8,790 bases of DNA from Spirochaetia bacterium (GTDB taxonomy: Bacteria; Spirochaetota; Spirochaetia; Treponematales; Breznakiellaceae). This document shows, piece by piece, positions 1 to 6,246 of this stretch (positions are counted from its first letter, which is position 1; each line of letters starts with the position of its first letter). The translations under genes and the position numbers were made by a program. The DNA lies in the NCBI GenBank assembly GCA_025997755.1, contig BNVA01000084.1:1-8790 (forward strand). Reading direction: 5' to 3'. The notes beneath the pieces were generated by a model. That model was not told where the DNA came from and did no database searches. It saw nothing but the letters and a program-made list of their open reading frames with translations.

Positions 1-357
1 CACGGTAATTCCACGACTAAATACTTTGTTTTTGACACACACGGAATGTCTGCTGTACTTCTTTCCGATATTATGATCAATAATTTTCGGGCGGCGCTGA
101 AAAAAAACATAGAGGATGCTATACGAATTCAATACGGCGTTGATCAGAAAACGCCGCTGACTTCTGCGGGTTTTTTTGAAGACTCCGTTGGTGTTACGGA
201 AAACTTTTTTTTGAGTACAGATGGGCTTGGATTTTCATGGGACCCTTATGAAATCGCGCCTTACGTTATGGGAACAATCACTGTGATTCTGCCTCCCGAT
301 GGTTTGGTGAATTTGCTAAATCAAAAAGGCAAAGATTTGATGTCGTTGGTACATTAG
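1..357 (+). CDS. DUF3298 (RsiV-like) domain protein, C-terminal part only
   Basis: The reading frame is open from the first base of the window to a TAG at 355-357, so this is the 3' end of a longer gene and 118 codons are visible. The fragment has the features of the DUF3298 domain: a K-Y-F-V-F-D stretch followed by a GM-x-A-V-L-L-x-D-I strand and helix. After that comes the characteristic FFLSTDGLGFSW / PYEIAPYVMG block and a final V-I-L-P-P-D-G-L-V-N-L-L helix. In the family this domain lies outside the cytoplasmic membrane, for example in the anti-sigma factor RsiV, where it binds lysozyme, and in many lipoproteins of unknown role. Whether this protein has a membrane anchor, a lipobox or a DUF4163 partner domain cannot be seen because the N-terminus is missing. 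An internal ATG at 46 lies inside the domain and is unlikely to be the real start. The family call is fairly sure; the function is unknown. Confidence 0.75.
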   Translation, partial: HGNSTTKYFVFDTHGMSAVLLSDIMINNFRAALKKNIEDAIRIQYGVDQKTPLTSAGFFEDSVGVTENFFLSTDGLGFSWDPYEIAPYVMGTITVILPPDGLVNLLNQKGKDLMSLVH

Positions 358-383
358 CAAAACCATTGCGATACAATTTATGC

Positions 384-412
384 TTGACAATTGGCTAATT
401 GTTAGCTAAGAT
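384..412 (+). promoter_or_regulatory. Sigma-70-type promoter of the toxin-antitoxin module
   Basis: A perfect TTGACA -35 box at 384-389 is followed, after exactly 17 bases, by TAAGAT at 407-412. The antitoxin ATG begins at 419, six bases after the -10 box, where transcription would be expected to start. No Shine-Dalgarno sequence fits between the promoter and the ATG. The transcript is therefore predicted to be leaderless or nearly so. This is read directly from the sequence; activity is inferred. Confidence 0.7.
391..409. repeat. Palindrome between -35 and -10, probable operator
   Basis: TTGGCTAA at 391-398 and TTAGCTAA at 402-409 form an inverted repeat around a 3-base centre, with one mismatch in eight positions. 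It fills the promoter spacer and covers the first bases of the -10 box. A dimeric Phd-type antitoxin, alone or with its toxin, normally represses its own promoter through such a palindrome. The operator role is inferred from position and family habit. Confidence 0.6.
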
Positions 413-418
413 ATAAAC

Positions 419-661
419 ATGAAATCAAGAACAATATTTATGCACGAGGCAAAAACAAACTTGTCCTCGTTGGTAAAAAAAGCTGCCGACGGAGAGACTA
501 TTTTTATAGGCGGTTATGGAAAAGCTCAGGCTGCCCTTGTTTCTATCGATAAAATAAAACCGCAAAAGCGCTTGGGGCTTCTTGCCGGTAAATTCGTTGT
601 GCCGGACGATTTCGACGCACCCCTTCCGCAATCGGTTTTAGAAGGTTTCTACGGGACATGA
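419..661 (+). CDS. Type II antitoxin, Phd/YefM family
   Basis: This 80-aa protein is the labile antitoxin of a toxin-antitoxin pair. Residues 8-45 carry the Phd/YefM fold signature: M-H-E-A-K-T-N-L-S-S-L at 8-18, then a K-K-A-A-D-G-E-T-I-F-I strand, a glycine-rich turn, and A-A-L-V-S-I. This part dimerises and binds the operator. The tail (about 50-79) has the L-G-L-L-A-G-K / D-D-F-D-A-P-L-P / F-Y-G pattern typical of antitoxins paired with PIN toxins; it wraps around the toxin and blocks its active site. ATG 419 is chosen because it gives the normal family N-terminus. It has no Shine-Dalgarno sequence and sits at the predicted transcription start. The stop codon overlaps the toxin start in an ATGA, which couples the two translations. 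Family assignment is firm; the cellular effect is inferred. Confidence 0.9.
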   Translation: MKSRTIFMHEAKTNLSSLVKKAADGETIFIGGYGKAQAALVSIDKIKPQKRLGLLAGKFVVPDDFDAPLPQSVLEGFYGT

Positions 662-1038
662 CGCGCCTTCTTCTGGATACAAATGCCCTTCTTTGGAGCT
701 TAAACGGCTCCCCTCGAATTGATGCTGTGAAAGATTTGATTTTATCCGACGAAAGTCAGATTTTTGTGAGCGCCGTTTCGTGGTGGGAAATAGCAATCAA
801 AATCGGGATCGGGAAGTTAAAAGCCGACCTTGAAGAATTACGCGTTTTTTCAAAGGAGTCCGGTTTTCTTGAACTTGCGTTGAGCGGCGTTCACGCGCAG
901 GTTTTAACCACATTGGAACCGCTGCACAACGATCCATTCGACCGTATGCTGGTTTCTCAGGCTTTGAGTGAACCCATGCGTCTAATTAGCGGCGATAGTC
1001 TCCTTGCGGGTTACTCGTCGCTGGTAATTGTCATATAA
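658..1038 (+). CDS. PIN-domain ribonuclease toxin (VapC-like)
   Basis: This 126-aa protein is a single PIN domain, the usual length for a VapC-type toxin. The acidic metal-binding residues are all visible: D7 in L-L-L-D-T-N-A-L-L-W, E44 in S-W-W-E-I-A-I-K, D95 in the H-N-D-P-F-D-R-M-L block (90-98), and D113 in I-S-G-D. The H-x-D-P-F-D-R signature places it in the subgroup of PIN toxins (Sll0205-like) that pair with Phd-type antitoxins. Toxins of this fold cut RNA, commonly tRNA or rRNA, in a Mg2+-dependent way when the antitoxin is lost; the actual target here is unknown. It overlaps the antitoxin by four bases (ATGA), with a possible AGAAGG ribosome binding site at 640-645. It converges on the downstream minus-strand gene with only 16 bases between the two stop codons. 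All catalytic residues are intact, so the toxin is probably functional. Confidence 0.9.
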   Translation: MTRLLLDTNALLWSLNGSPRIDAVKDLILSDESQIFVSAVSWWEIAIKIGIGKLKADLEELRVFSKESGFLELALSGVHAQVLTTLEPLHNDPFDRMLVSQALSEPMRLISGDSLLAGYSSLVIVI

Positions 1039-1054
1039 GCTCTAAATCACAGCG

Positions 1055-2143
1055 CTAAACCTTCACCATCCAGCCTTTTGTATCGGGCAGTTTGCCGTAC
1101 TGTATGCCCTTTAGTGTGTCCCTAAGACAAGCGGTAAGCTCTCCGCATTTGCCGCTTGGAAAGACAACTTTTTTACCGTTATGCGTAAGGCTGTCGATAG
1201 GTGTTGCGCCCGCCGCCGTGCCGCTTACAAAACATTCGGCTGTTTCACTCATTGCTTCGTCTATGCTGATCTTGCGCTCCGATACTTTAATCCCCTTATC
1301 TTTGGCAAGCTCAATGATACTTTCGCGTGTGATACCGGGCAGTATTGTATCGCCAAGTTCCGGTGTAACAAGCTCTCCCGACTTGAGGTAAAAAAAGATA
1401 TTGCACGAAGAGCCTTCTTCGACATATTTTTGCTCAATTGCGTCTAAATAGATACATTCCATGTAGCCCTCGTCGGCGGCTTCATGTTTTGCAATGGCTG
1501 AAATCACATAGTTTGAGCTTGCCTTGATCCAGCCGGTGCCGTGAGGTGTTGCCCTTGTCCGCTTACTTGTTACCGCTCCGCTAAGTTCCGCCTCGAAGTA
1601 GGCGCTGACGGTGGAGCAAATGATCACTACCCAAGGCTCTTTGGATAGTCCTACGCCTATGCCGCCTTCCGAGTATGTGAAGGGGCGTAAATAAACGGAA
1701 TCGGCGCTCATGTAGGAATCTTTTTCCCAGTCTTTGTTGTACTCCGGTGTCCAGCCTAATTTTTGATTGCGGCGGGTATTTTCTATACAGGCTTTTACAA
1801 AATTTTCTTCCGGAAATGGCGGCATATATAAACCTTTCATTGATTTATAAAAACGGGCGGCATTACGGTTGGGGCGGAATAATGCAAGACCGGAGCCGTC
1901 TTTTTGAGGCAGCGCCTTTAACCCTTCAAACACACCAAGTCCGTATTGGCTTGTGTAGCCTACAAGCGGCATATCGTCCCATGAATTACGCTGGTTGTTG
2001 ATCTTATCCCTTTCGGCAGGACTTAGCGCCGCTTCTTCCGCAGGGCTTTTTTTGTGCGGCTTTTCAACAAATTCTTCTTTCCACGAACCATCTGAATACT
2101 TTGCCCTGTAAGATACAGGATAACAATTTAATGAAAACGCCAT
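1055..2143 (-). CDS. ilvE: Branched-chain amino acid aminotransferase
   Basis: This 362-aa class IV PLP-dependent aminotransferase is of the longer, eukaryote-like BCAT type. It transfers the amino group between leucine, isoleucine or valine and 2-oxoglutarate in the cytoplasm, the last step of branched-chain amino acid synthesis or the first step of degradation. Visible landmarks are Y-G-L-G-V-F-E-G-L-K-A at 67-77, L-F-R-P-N-R-N at 88-94, the PLP lysine K207 in W-I-K-A-S-S-N-Y, E243 in V-E-E-G-S-S-C-N (expected to bind the pyridine nitrogen), L-P-G-I-T-R-E-S at 268-275, and the phosphate-side loop S-G-T-A-A-G at 307-312. S-S replaces the G-G that often follows the PLP lysine in this type. 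The ATG at 2143 is supported by AAGGAG at 2160-2155, eleven bases upstream. The gene is transcribed alone, divergently from the 2219-7745 operon. The class is certain; the substrate range is inferred. Confidence 0.9.
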   Translation of the reverse strand: MAFSLNCYPVSYRAKYSDGSWKEEFVEKPHKKSPAEEAALSPAERDKINNQRNSWDDMPLVGYTSQYGLGVFEGLKALPQKDGSGLALFRPNRNAARFYKSMKGLYMPPFPEENFVKACIENTRRNQKLGWTPEYNKDWEKDSYMSADSVYLRPFTYSEGGIGVGLSKEPWVVIICSTVSAYFEAELSGAVTSKRTRATPHGTGWIKASSNYVISAIAKHEAADEGYMECIYLDAIEQKYVEEGSSCNIFFYLKSGELVTPELGDTILPGITRESIIELAKDKGIKVSERKISIDEAMSETAECFVSGTAAGATPIDSLTHNGKKVVFPSGKCGELTACLRDTLKGIQYGKLPDTKGWMVKV

Positions 2144-2172
2144 TATTTAAAACGCTCCTTATTATGGATTAT

Positions 2173-2202
2173 CTAATTGTACCTTGACCTTCGTACCTAA
2201 TT
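2173..2202. repeat. Short direct repeats in the divergent promoter region
   Basis: GTACCT occurs at 2179-2184 and again at 2193-2198, and CTAATT occurs at 2173-2178 and 2197-2202. The copies lie inside the spacer and -10 region of the aminotransferase promoter and beside a possible plus-strand promoter. They could be paired binding sites for a regulator of both directions, but six-base repeats in a short AT-rich region can also arise by chance. Confidence 0.3.
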
Positions 2203-2205
2203 CAA
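2176..2205 (-). promoter_or_regulatory. Promoter of the aminotransferase gene
   Basis: Read on the minus strand, TTGAAT (2205-2200) and TACAAT (2181-2176) are separated by 18 bases, a good sigma-70-type match. The transcript would have a leader of roughly 25-30 bases containing the AAGGAG ribosome binding site before the ATG at 2143. The short leader leaves no room for an attenuator or T-box. Activity is inferred from sequence only. Confidence 0.5.
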
Positions 2206-2213
2206 GCCATATT
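2184..2213 (+). promoter_or_regulatory. Possible promoter of the six-gene operon
   Basis: TTGACC at 2184-2189 and CATATT at 2208-2213 are 18 bases apart on the plus strand. The -35 is good and the -10 is weak. It overlaps the divergent aminotransferase promoter. Transcription would begin at about 2219-2221, at the first ATG of the downstream gene, which also has no Shine-Dalgarno sequence, so another leaderless start is possible. This is a weak call. Confidence 0.3.
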
Positions 2214-2218
2214 AAGTT

Positions 2219-2791
2219 ATGCTAAGCAGTCATCCTTGTTCAATCGCGTGTATTACTCCTGAATTGAGACTTGTGGCGGAGGCTTTGTTCCCGGTAAAAG
2301 GTTTTGCTGCAGGTACGGAGCCTTCAATAGAAGACACAACGGCTTTTGCCGAAATTTTAGGGATAGGGCACGACTATAAGATTGTACTCAAATCAAATTC
2401 GGATACAGACAAAGATGCTTTAAGAAAATATCTTGACCATTTTCAAAACAACCTAACTTTGCTTATCTCAAAAACATGGGTCGAAAAATCGGACGAGATA
2501 CGCAAAGAGAGGCTTCAATCCCGTATTCCTGCTTTTACCGCAAAAATAGAAAAATCAGATTACAAGGGAGCCTTGCGGGATTTCGGCGATATTTTAGAGG
2601 AGCTTGCCTTTTTATTTTTTGGCAAGCAGAGTCACGCAGAGGATTTTACCGAGTATACGCTTAGGATTGATACTCAAATGGGGCTTTTTTGGTGGTACGG
2701 CAGTCAGATAAGGCGGCTTGACTTCACCAAATACGAGGCTTGCCTTAGGGCATTGCTGTTAATCGGGCTTTGTTACCTTACCGATTTTTAG
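2219..2791 (+). CDS. Conserved-looking hypothetical protein, first gene of operon
   Basis: I do not recognise this 190-aa protein. It has no signal peptide and looks soluble and mostly helical. A long charged central stretch (about 65-130) is rich in K, E, D and R. The C-terminal third contains F-F-G-K-Q-S-H-A-E-D-F and an aromatic G-L-F-W-W-Y-G-S-Q block at about 154-162, and the protein ends in a hydrophobic helix (A-L-L-L-I-G-L-C-Y-L). That last segment is short and is more likely buried than membrane-spanning. Codon use and base composition match the genes downstream, which supports it being real. ATG 2219 is the first start after an in-frame TAA at 2213-2215; no ribosome binding site precedes it. 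TTG 2264 or GTG 2273 would shorten it by 15 or 18 residues. Its stop codon overlaps the ribosome binding site of the FKBP gene, so the two are probably co-translated. Function unknown. Confidence 0.7.
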   Translation: MLSSHPCSIACITPELRLVAEALFPVKGFAAGTEPSIEDTTAFAEILGIGHDYKIVLKSNSDTDKDALRKYLDHFQNNLTLLISKTWVEKSDEIRKERLQSRIPAFTAKIEKSDYKGALRDFGDILEELAFLFFGKQSHAEDFTEYTLRIDTQMGLFWWYGSQIRRLDFTKYEACLRALLLIGLCYLTDF

Positions 2792-2797
2792 GAAGGG
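2790..2797 (+). promoter_or_regulatory. Strong ribosome binding site of the FKBP gene
   Basis: AGGAAGGG lies five bases before ATG 2803. It selects this start over the in-frame ATG at 2770, which lies inside the upstream gene and would put eleven extra residues in front of the signal peptide. The site overlaps the TAG stop (2789-2791) of the upstream gene. Confidence 0.75.
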
Positions 2798-2802
2798 AAA
2801 TT

Positions 2803-3504
2803 ATGAATAAAAAAAATTATCTTTGCGTGGTATTTGCCGCGTTTGTGTCTTTAGTTTATGCGCAAAACACGGAAGATACTCCATATTCTAAACCGGTTGA
2901 TGGTGATACCAGCTATGCTTTTGGTGTTTTAATGGGCGCAGACCTAAAACAATTCGGTTTAGACTTTGATTATGATGAATTTATGAACGGTTTCCGCGCG
3001 GCTATGGACGGAAAAAGTAAAATTTCGGACGATGAAGCGCTTCCCATTGTGCAGGAAACGGTTGAACAGGCTGTTAACGAGATTGCCGAGCTCAACTTGG
3101 AGAAGGGTAAGCGTTTTCTAGCTGAAAACGGCAAAAAAACCGGCATTGTTACGACAAAAAGCGGACTGCAATACGAAGTGCTTGAAAAAGGCGAGGGAGA
3201 ATTGCCCGGTCCCGAAAGCAGAGTCAAAGTAAACTACAAGGGTACCCTGATAAACGGGAATGAGTTTGATAATTCGTATAAGCGGGGCAGACCCGCCGAA
3301 TTTTCGATAGACAGGGTGATAGCCGGTTGGACGGAGGCTATTCAGTTGATGCCCGTAGGCTCTCACTACAAGTTTTTTATACCCAGCGATCTTGCCTATG
3401 GCGATCAGGATATGGGAAACGGCGTTATTCCTGCTAATTCCGTGTTGATCTTCGATGTTGAGCTTCTTGAAGTTTTGGACAAGGACGAAGAAAACGATTA
3501 TTGA
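2803..3504 (+). CDS. Exported FKBP-type peptidyl-prolyl cis-trans isomerase (FkpA/Mip-like)
   Basis: This 233-aa prolyl isomerase should act as a folding catalyst and chaperone outside the cytoplasm. Residues 1-20 form a signal peptide: K3 and K4, a hydrophobic core, then V-Y-A before Q21. There is no lipobox cysteine at the cleavage point, so it is predicted to be a free periplasmic protein. Residues about 35-115 form the helical FKBP-N dimerisation domain seen in FkpA and Mip. Residues about 118-226 form the FKBP catalytic domain. Expected active-site positions are present: Y145, F155-D156, V172-I173, W176, Y199 (in L-A-Y-G) and F217. The start is fixed by the AGGAAGGG site and by the signal peptide. 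It is followed 11 bases later by citrate synthase. An acidic tail (D-K-D-E-E-N-D) closes the protein. Domain calls are firm; specific clients are unknown. Confidence 0.92.
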   Translation: MNKKNYLCVVFAAFVSLVYAQNTEDTPYSKPVDGDTSYAFGVLMGADLKQFGLDFDYDEFMNGFRAAMDGKSKISDDEALPIVQETVEQAVNEIAELNLEKGKRFLAENGKKTGIVTTKSGLQYEVLEKGEGELPGPESRVKVNYKGTLINGNEFDNSYKRGRPAEFSIDRVIAGWTEAIQLMPVGSHYKFFIPSDLAYGDQDMGNGVIPANSVLIFDVELLEVLDKDEENDY

Positions 3505-3515
3505 GTTAGATTTAT

Positions 3516-4856
3516 ATGAAACTAATTAAAGATTATATTGACGAATTAAAGAACGACGATAACATTGACCCTGCCCTTTACGTTAAGTACAACGTTAAAC
3601 GGGGACTGCGTAACCTAGACGGATCAGGCGTGCTTGTAGGGCTTACCCGCGTTGGTGAGGTTCACGGCTATGTCCTAAACGAGGGCGAAAAACAATCTGT
3701 TGAAGGTAAACTTTTTTACAGAGGCTTTGATGTTGAAGACATCGTGAAGAACGCCGCTGCCGATGGACGCTACGGTTTTGAGGAATCAGTTTTTTTGCTG
3801 TTATTCGGCCGCCAGCCCGGCAAACAGGAATTGGATTCATTTACCGAACTTATCAGCAGCTACCGCGAGCTGCCCAAGGGTTTTGTGGAAGACTCAATTA
3901 TGAAAATGCCCTCCCGCGATATTATGAATCAACTGGCTCAATCAGTGCTTACACTTTATTCCTACGACGAAACTCCAGACGATCTGTCGCCGGAAAATGT
4001 GCTGCGTCAATGTCTTGAGCTAATAGCCCGTTTCCCGTCAATTGCCGCCTATTCCTACCGTACCAAACGGCACTACTTTGATGGCAACAGTTTGGTGCTT
4101 CACAAGATTGACAGTGAGCAGGCAACGGCGGAGAGCATCCTCTCCCTCATGCGGCACGATCAACAATTTACGCGGCTTGAGGCGGAAACATTAGACCTTG
4201 CGTTGACACTTCACGCTGAACACGGCGGGGGCAACAATTCAACTTTTTCCGTTCATCTGGTTTCTTCAACAGACACAGACACGTATTCGGCTATCTCGGC
4301 GGGGCTTGCCTCACTAAAGGGCTTTAAACATGGCGGAGCGAACGCAAAAGTCATGGGAATGATGGAGGACATAAAAGCGAATGTACGCCATTGGGATAGT
4401 GAAGCGGAACTTTCGGACTATCTTGTAAAATTGGCAAAGGGCGAGGCTTACGATCATACAGGACTTATATACGGACTAGGACACGCCGTTTACACCCTTT
4501 CAGACCCGCGCGCCGTGCTGTTAAGCGCAAAGGCGGAAATTCTGGCGCAGGAAAAAAAATATTATGACGAATATCATCTATACAAACTAATAGAAAAAAT
4601 AGGACCTGAAATAATCAAAAACGTAAAAGGTATAAGCAAAGATATTTGCGCCAACGTTGACCTATATTCAGGTTTTGTATATAAGATGCTCGACATTCCG
4701 CCGGAACTTTACACACCGTTATTCGCCGTAAGCCGTGTGGCCGGCTGGTGCGCTCACCGTTTGGAGGAAGTCATATCAGGTGGAAGAATAGTACGTCCGG
4801 CTTACAAGTGCGTACAGCCCCACCAAAAATATGTCCCGCTAAATGAGCGTGTATAA
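3516..4856 (+). CDS. gltA: Citrate synthase
   Basis: This 446-aa enzyme condenses oxaloacetate with acetyl-CoA to form citrate, the entry step of the oxidative branch of the TCA cycle. Catalytic residues are easy to find: H236 in L-H-A-E-H-G-G-G-N-N-S, H272 in K-H-G-G-A-N, and D382 in N-V-D-L-Y-S-G. Substrate-binding H323 (G-L-G-H-A-V-Y), R407 and R427 are also present. An N-terminal extension of about 40 residues precedes the G-L-T-R-V-G-E-V-H-G-Y block, as in the group of citrate synthases common in anaerobic bacteria. 2-Methylcitrate synthase activity cannot be excluded from sequence. The start lacks a strong ribosome binding site, so translation probably depends on the FKBP gene just upstream. 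The stop TAA is followed at once by the ATG of der. In an anaerobe the likely role is making 2-oxoglutarate for glutamate. The gene symbol follows common usage. Confidence 0.9.
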   Translation: MKLIKDYIDELKNDDNIDPALYVKYNVKRGLRNLDGSGVLVGLTRVGEVHGYVLNEGEKQSVEGKLFYRGFDVEDIVKNAAADGRYGFEESVFLLLFGRQPGKQELDSFTELISSYRELPKGFVEDSIMKMPSRDIMNQLAQSVLTLYSYDETPDDLSPENVLRQCLELIARFPSIAAYSYRTKRHYFDGNSLVLHKIDSEQATAESILSLMRHDQQFTRLEAETLDLALTLHAEHGGGNNSTFSVHLVSSTDTDTYSAISAGLASLKGFKHGGANAKVMGMMEDIKANVRHWDSEAELSDYLVKLAKGEAYDHTGLIYGLGHAVYTLSDPRAVLLSAKAEILAQEKKYYDEYHLYKLIEKIGPEIIKNVKGISKDICANVDLYSGFVYKMLDIPPELYTPLFAVSRVAGWCAHRLEEVISGGRIVRPAYKCVQPHQKYVPLNERV

Positions 4857-6245
4857 ATGTTTAATGATAATCTGCCGTCGGTAGTACTTGCCGGACGCCC
4901 CAATGTCGGTAAGTCTACACTGTTCAACCGGCTGGCGCACAAAAGGCGGGTTATAACAGACCCTACGCCCGGTGTAACACGCGATCCCGTTGAGATGACA
5001 GTTTATATAGCCGAAAAACAGGTGCGCCTTATTGATACGGGCGGGTTTAAACTTGACCGCGAAAAACCTGATTCTGCGGAAGTTGATCTTGAAGATATTG
5101 TAGTTGAGCGGACTTTACAAAAAATAGAGAGCGCCGATCTTGTTGTTCTGTTATTCGCCGCCGGTGAGATAACTGCCGAAGACGAGGAGTTTATAGAAAA
5201 ACTCCGCCCGCTGCGCAATAAACTTCTTGCAGTTGTTAATAAGACTGAGGGAGGAAGGCTTGTTAATGAGGCGTGGAATCTTGCCTCCTACGGTTTTGAC
5301 AGTATATTGATGATCTCGGCGGAACACGGCGACAATATATCCGAACTTGAAAAAGCAATAATAAAAAGACTTGATTTTTCCGCCGCCTCCGAAAGTGATA
5401 TTGCGCATAACGCCGAGCCTGTTATACGCATTGCGATAGTAGGTAAACCCAACACCGGAAAATCTACCCTGTCGAACCGCCTAACGGCAAGCTCCGCATC
5501 AATAGTTAGTGATATTCCGGGTACAACACGCGATGTTGTTGAGGGGCATTTTACATGGAATAACAAACATTTTTTTGTACTGGATACGGCGGGCATTAGG
5601 CGAAAGAGCAAGATAAAAGAAAATATTGAATACTATTCGGTAAACCGTGCAATAAAAACGATGGAAGATGCAGACCTTGTTGTGCTGTTGATCGACGCGC
5701 AGGAAGGTCTTGCGGATCAGGATAAAAAGATCGCATCCCTTGCCTGCGAAAAAGGACGTCCTGTTATTTTTGCGCTTAACAAATGGGATACAATGGGAAA
5801 TGTAAAAAATACGTTTAACGCGGTATGCGACAAAATACACTATTTTTTTGGGCAGATGGAATATGCCCCGATAATAGCGTTAAGCGCAAAGGATGGCGGC
5901 GGCGTAAAAGAATTGTTAAATACGGTAATAAAGGTGTATCAACAGGTAAATAAAAAAACAGAGACCTCCGTTTTTAACAAGGCATTAGAAAAATGGCAGG
6001 TTGAAAGTCCGCCGCCTTCCGGTCCTTCAACACGGTTTAAAATTAAGTATGGACTGCAAATTTCCGCGAACCCCGTACGTTTCCGTCTTTTTGTTTCGCG
6101 GCATAGGTCTATGACTACTTCTTATACCTCGTATATCTGCAATAAAATACGCAAAGACTTGGACTACTCTATGATTCCTATAATTTTGGAAGTGTATTCA
6201 TCATCAAAAACGGAGCGCGTGGAAAATCGTTATAGGGGGAGTTAA
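4857..6245 (+). CDS. der: Ribosome-assembly GTPase Der (EngA)
   Basis: This 462-aa protein has the two tandem GTPase domains and C-terminal KH-like domain that are unique to Der, which is essential for maturation of the 50S subunit. Domain 1 (about 7-175) has G1 at 13-20 (G-R-P-N-V-G-K-S), switch motif P-G-V-T-R-D, G3 D60-T-G-G, and G4 N128-K-T-E. Domain 2 (about 188-365) has G1 at 196-203 (G-K-P-N-T-G-K-S), P-G-T-T-R-D, G3 D243-T-A-G, G4 N308-K-W-D, and G5 S343-A-K. Residues about 370-450 form the KH-like domain, including the P-P-P-S-G-P loop. G4 of domain 1 has glutamate where aspartate is usual; other Der proteins tolerate this. The ATG directly abuts the gltA stop (TAAATG), which suggests translation by re-initiation. 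Identity is nearly certain. Confidence 0.96.
   Translation: MFNDNLPSVVLAGRPNVGKSTLFNRLAHKRRVITDPTPGVTRDPVEMTVYIAEKQVRLIDTGGFKLDREKPDSAEVDLEDIVVERTLQKIESADLVVLLFAAGEITAEDEEFIEKLRPLRNKLLAVVNKTEGGRLVNEAWNLASYGFDSILMISAEHGDNISELEKAIIKRLDFSAASESDIAHNAEPVIRIAIVGKPNTGKSTLSNRLTASSASIVSDIPGTTRDVVEGHFTWNNKHFFVLDTAGIRRKSKIKENIEYYSVNRAIKTMEDADLVVLLIDAQEGLADQDKKIASLACEKGRPVIFALNKWDTMGNVKNTFNAVCDKIHYFFGQMEYAPIIALSAKDGGGVKELLNTVIKVYQQVNKKTETSVFNKALEKWQVESPPPSGPSTRFKIKYGLQISANPVRFRLFVSRHRSMTTSYTSYICNKIRKDLDYSMIPIILEVYSSSKTERVENRYRGS
6234..6241 (+). promoter_or_regulatory. Ribosome binding site that defines a TTG start
   Basis: AGGGGGAG lies five bases before TTG 6247, inside the last codons of der. No ATG or GTG is placed as well, and the TTG gives the normal MerR N-terminus, so this site decides the start of the small MerR gene. 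Strong site plus weak codon implies a moderate expression level. Confidence 0.7.
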
Positions 6246-6246
6246 A

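Noticed and set aside
46..48. ATG that could start a 103-aa gene at the left edge
   Set aside because: The frame is open to base 1 and residues upstream of this ATG (K-Y-F-V-F-D) continue the same DUF3298 domain, so the gene is truncated by the window rather than starting here.
658..1038. Possibility that the PIN toxin is decayed
   Set aside because: Frame, length and all four acidic active-site residues are intact, and the antitoxin is complete.
1039..1054. Bidirectional terminator between the convergent toxin and aminotransferase genes
   Set aside because: The 16-base gap has only the short palindrome AGCGCT and no T run; no stable hairpin is visible.
1092..2001. Open frames on the plus strand opposite the aminotransferase
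   Set aside because: They have no family features or ribosome binding sites and lie opposite a clearly conserved enzyme with all active-site residues.
2144..2218. T-box, leucine-type leader peptide or riboswitch before the aminotransferase
   Set aside because: The predicted transcript leader is only about 25-30 bases, too short for such elements, and no run of Leu, Ile or Val codons is present.
2770..2802. Upstream in-frame ATG for the FKBP gene
   Set aside because: It lies inside the previous gene, lacks a ribosome binding site and would put eleven residues before a clear signal peptide; ATG 2803 has AGGAAGGG at the right distance.
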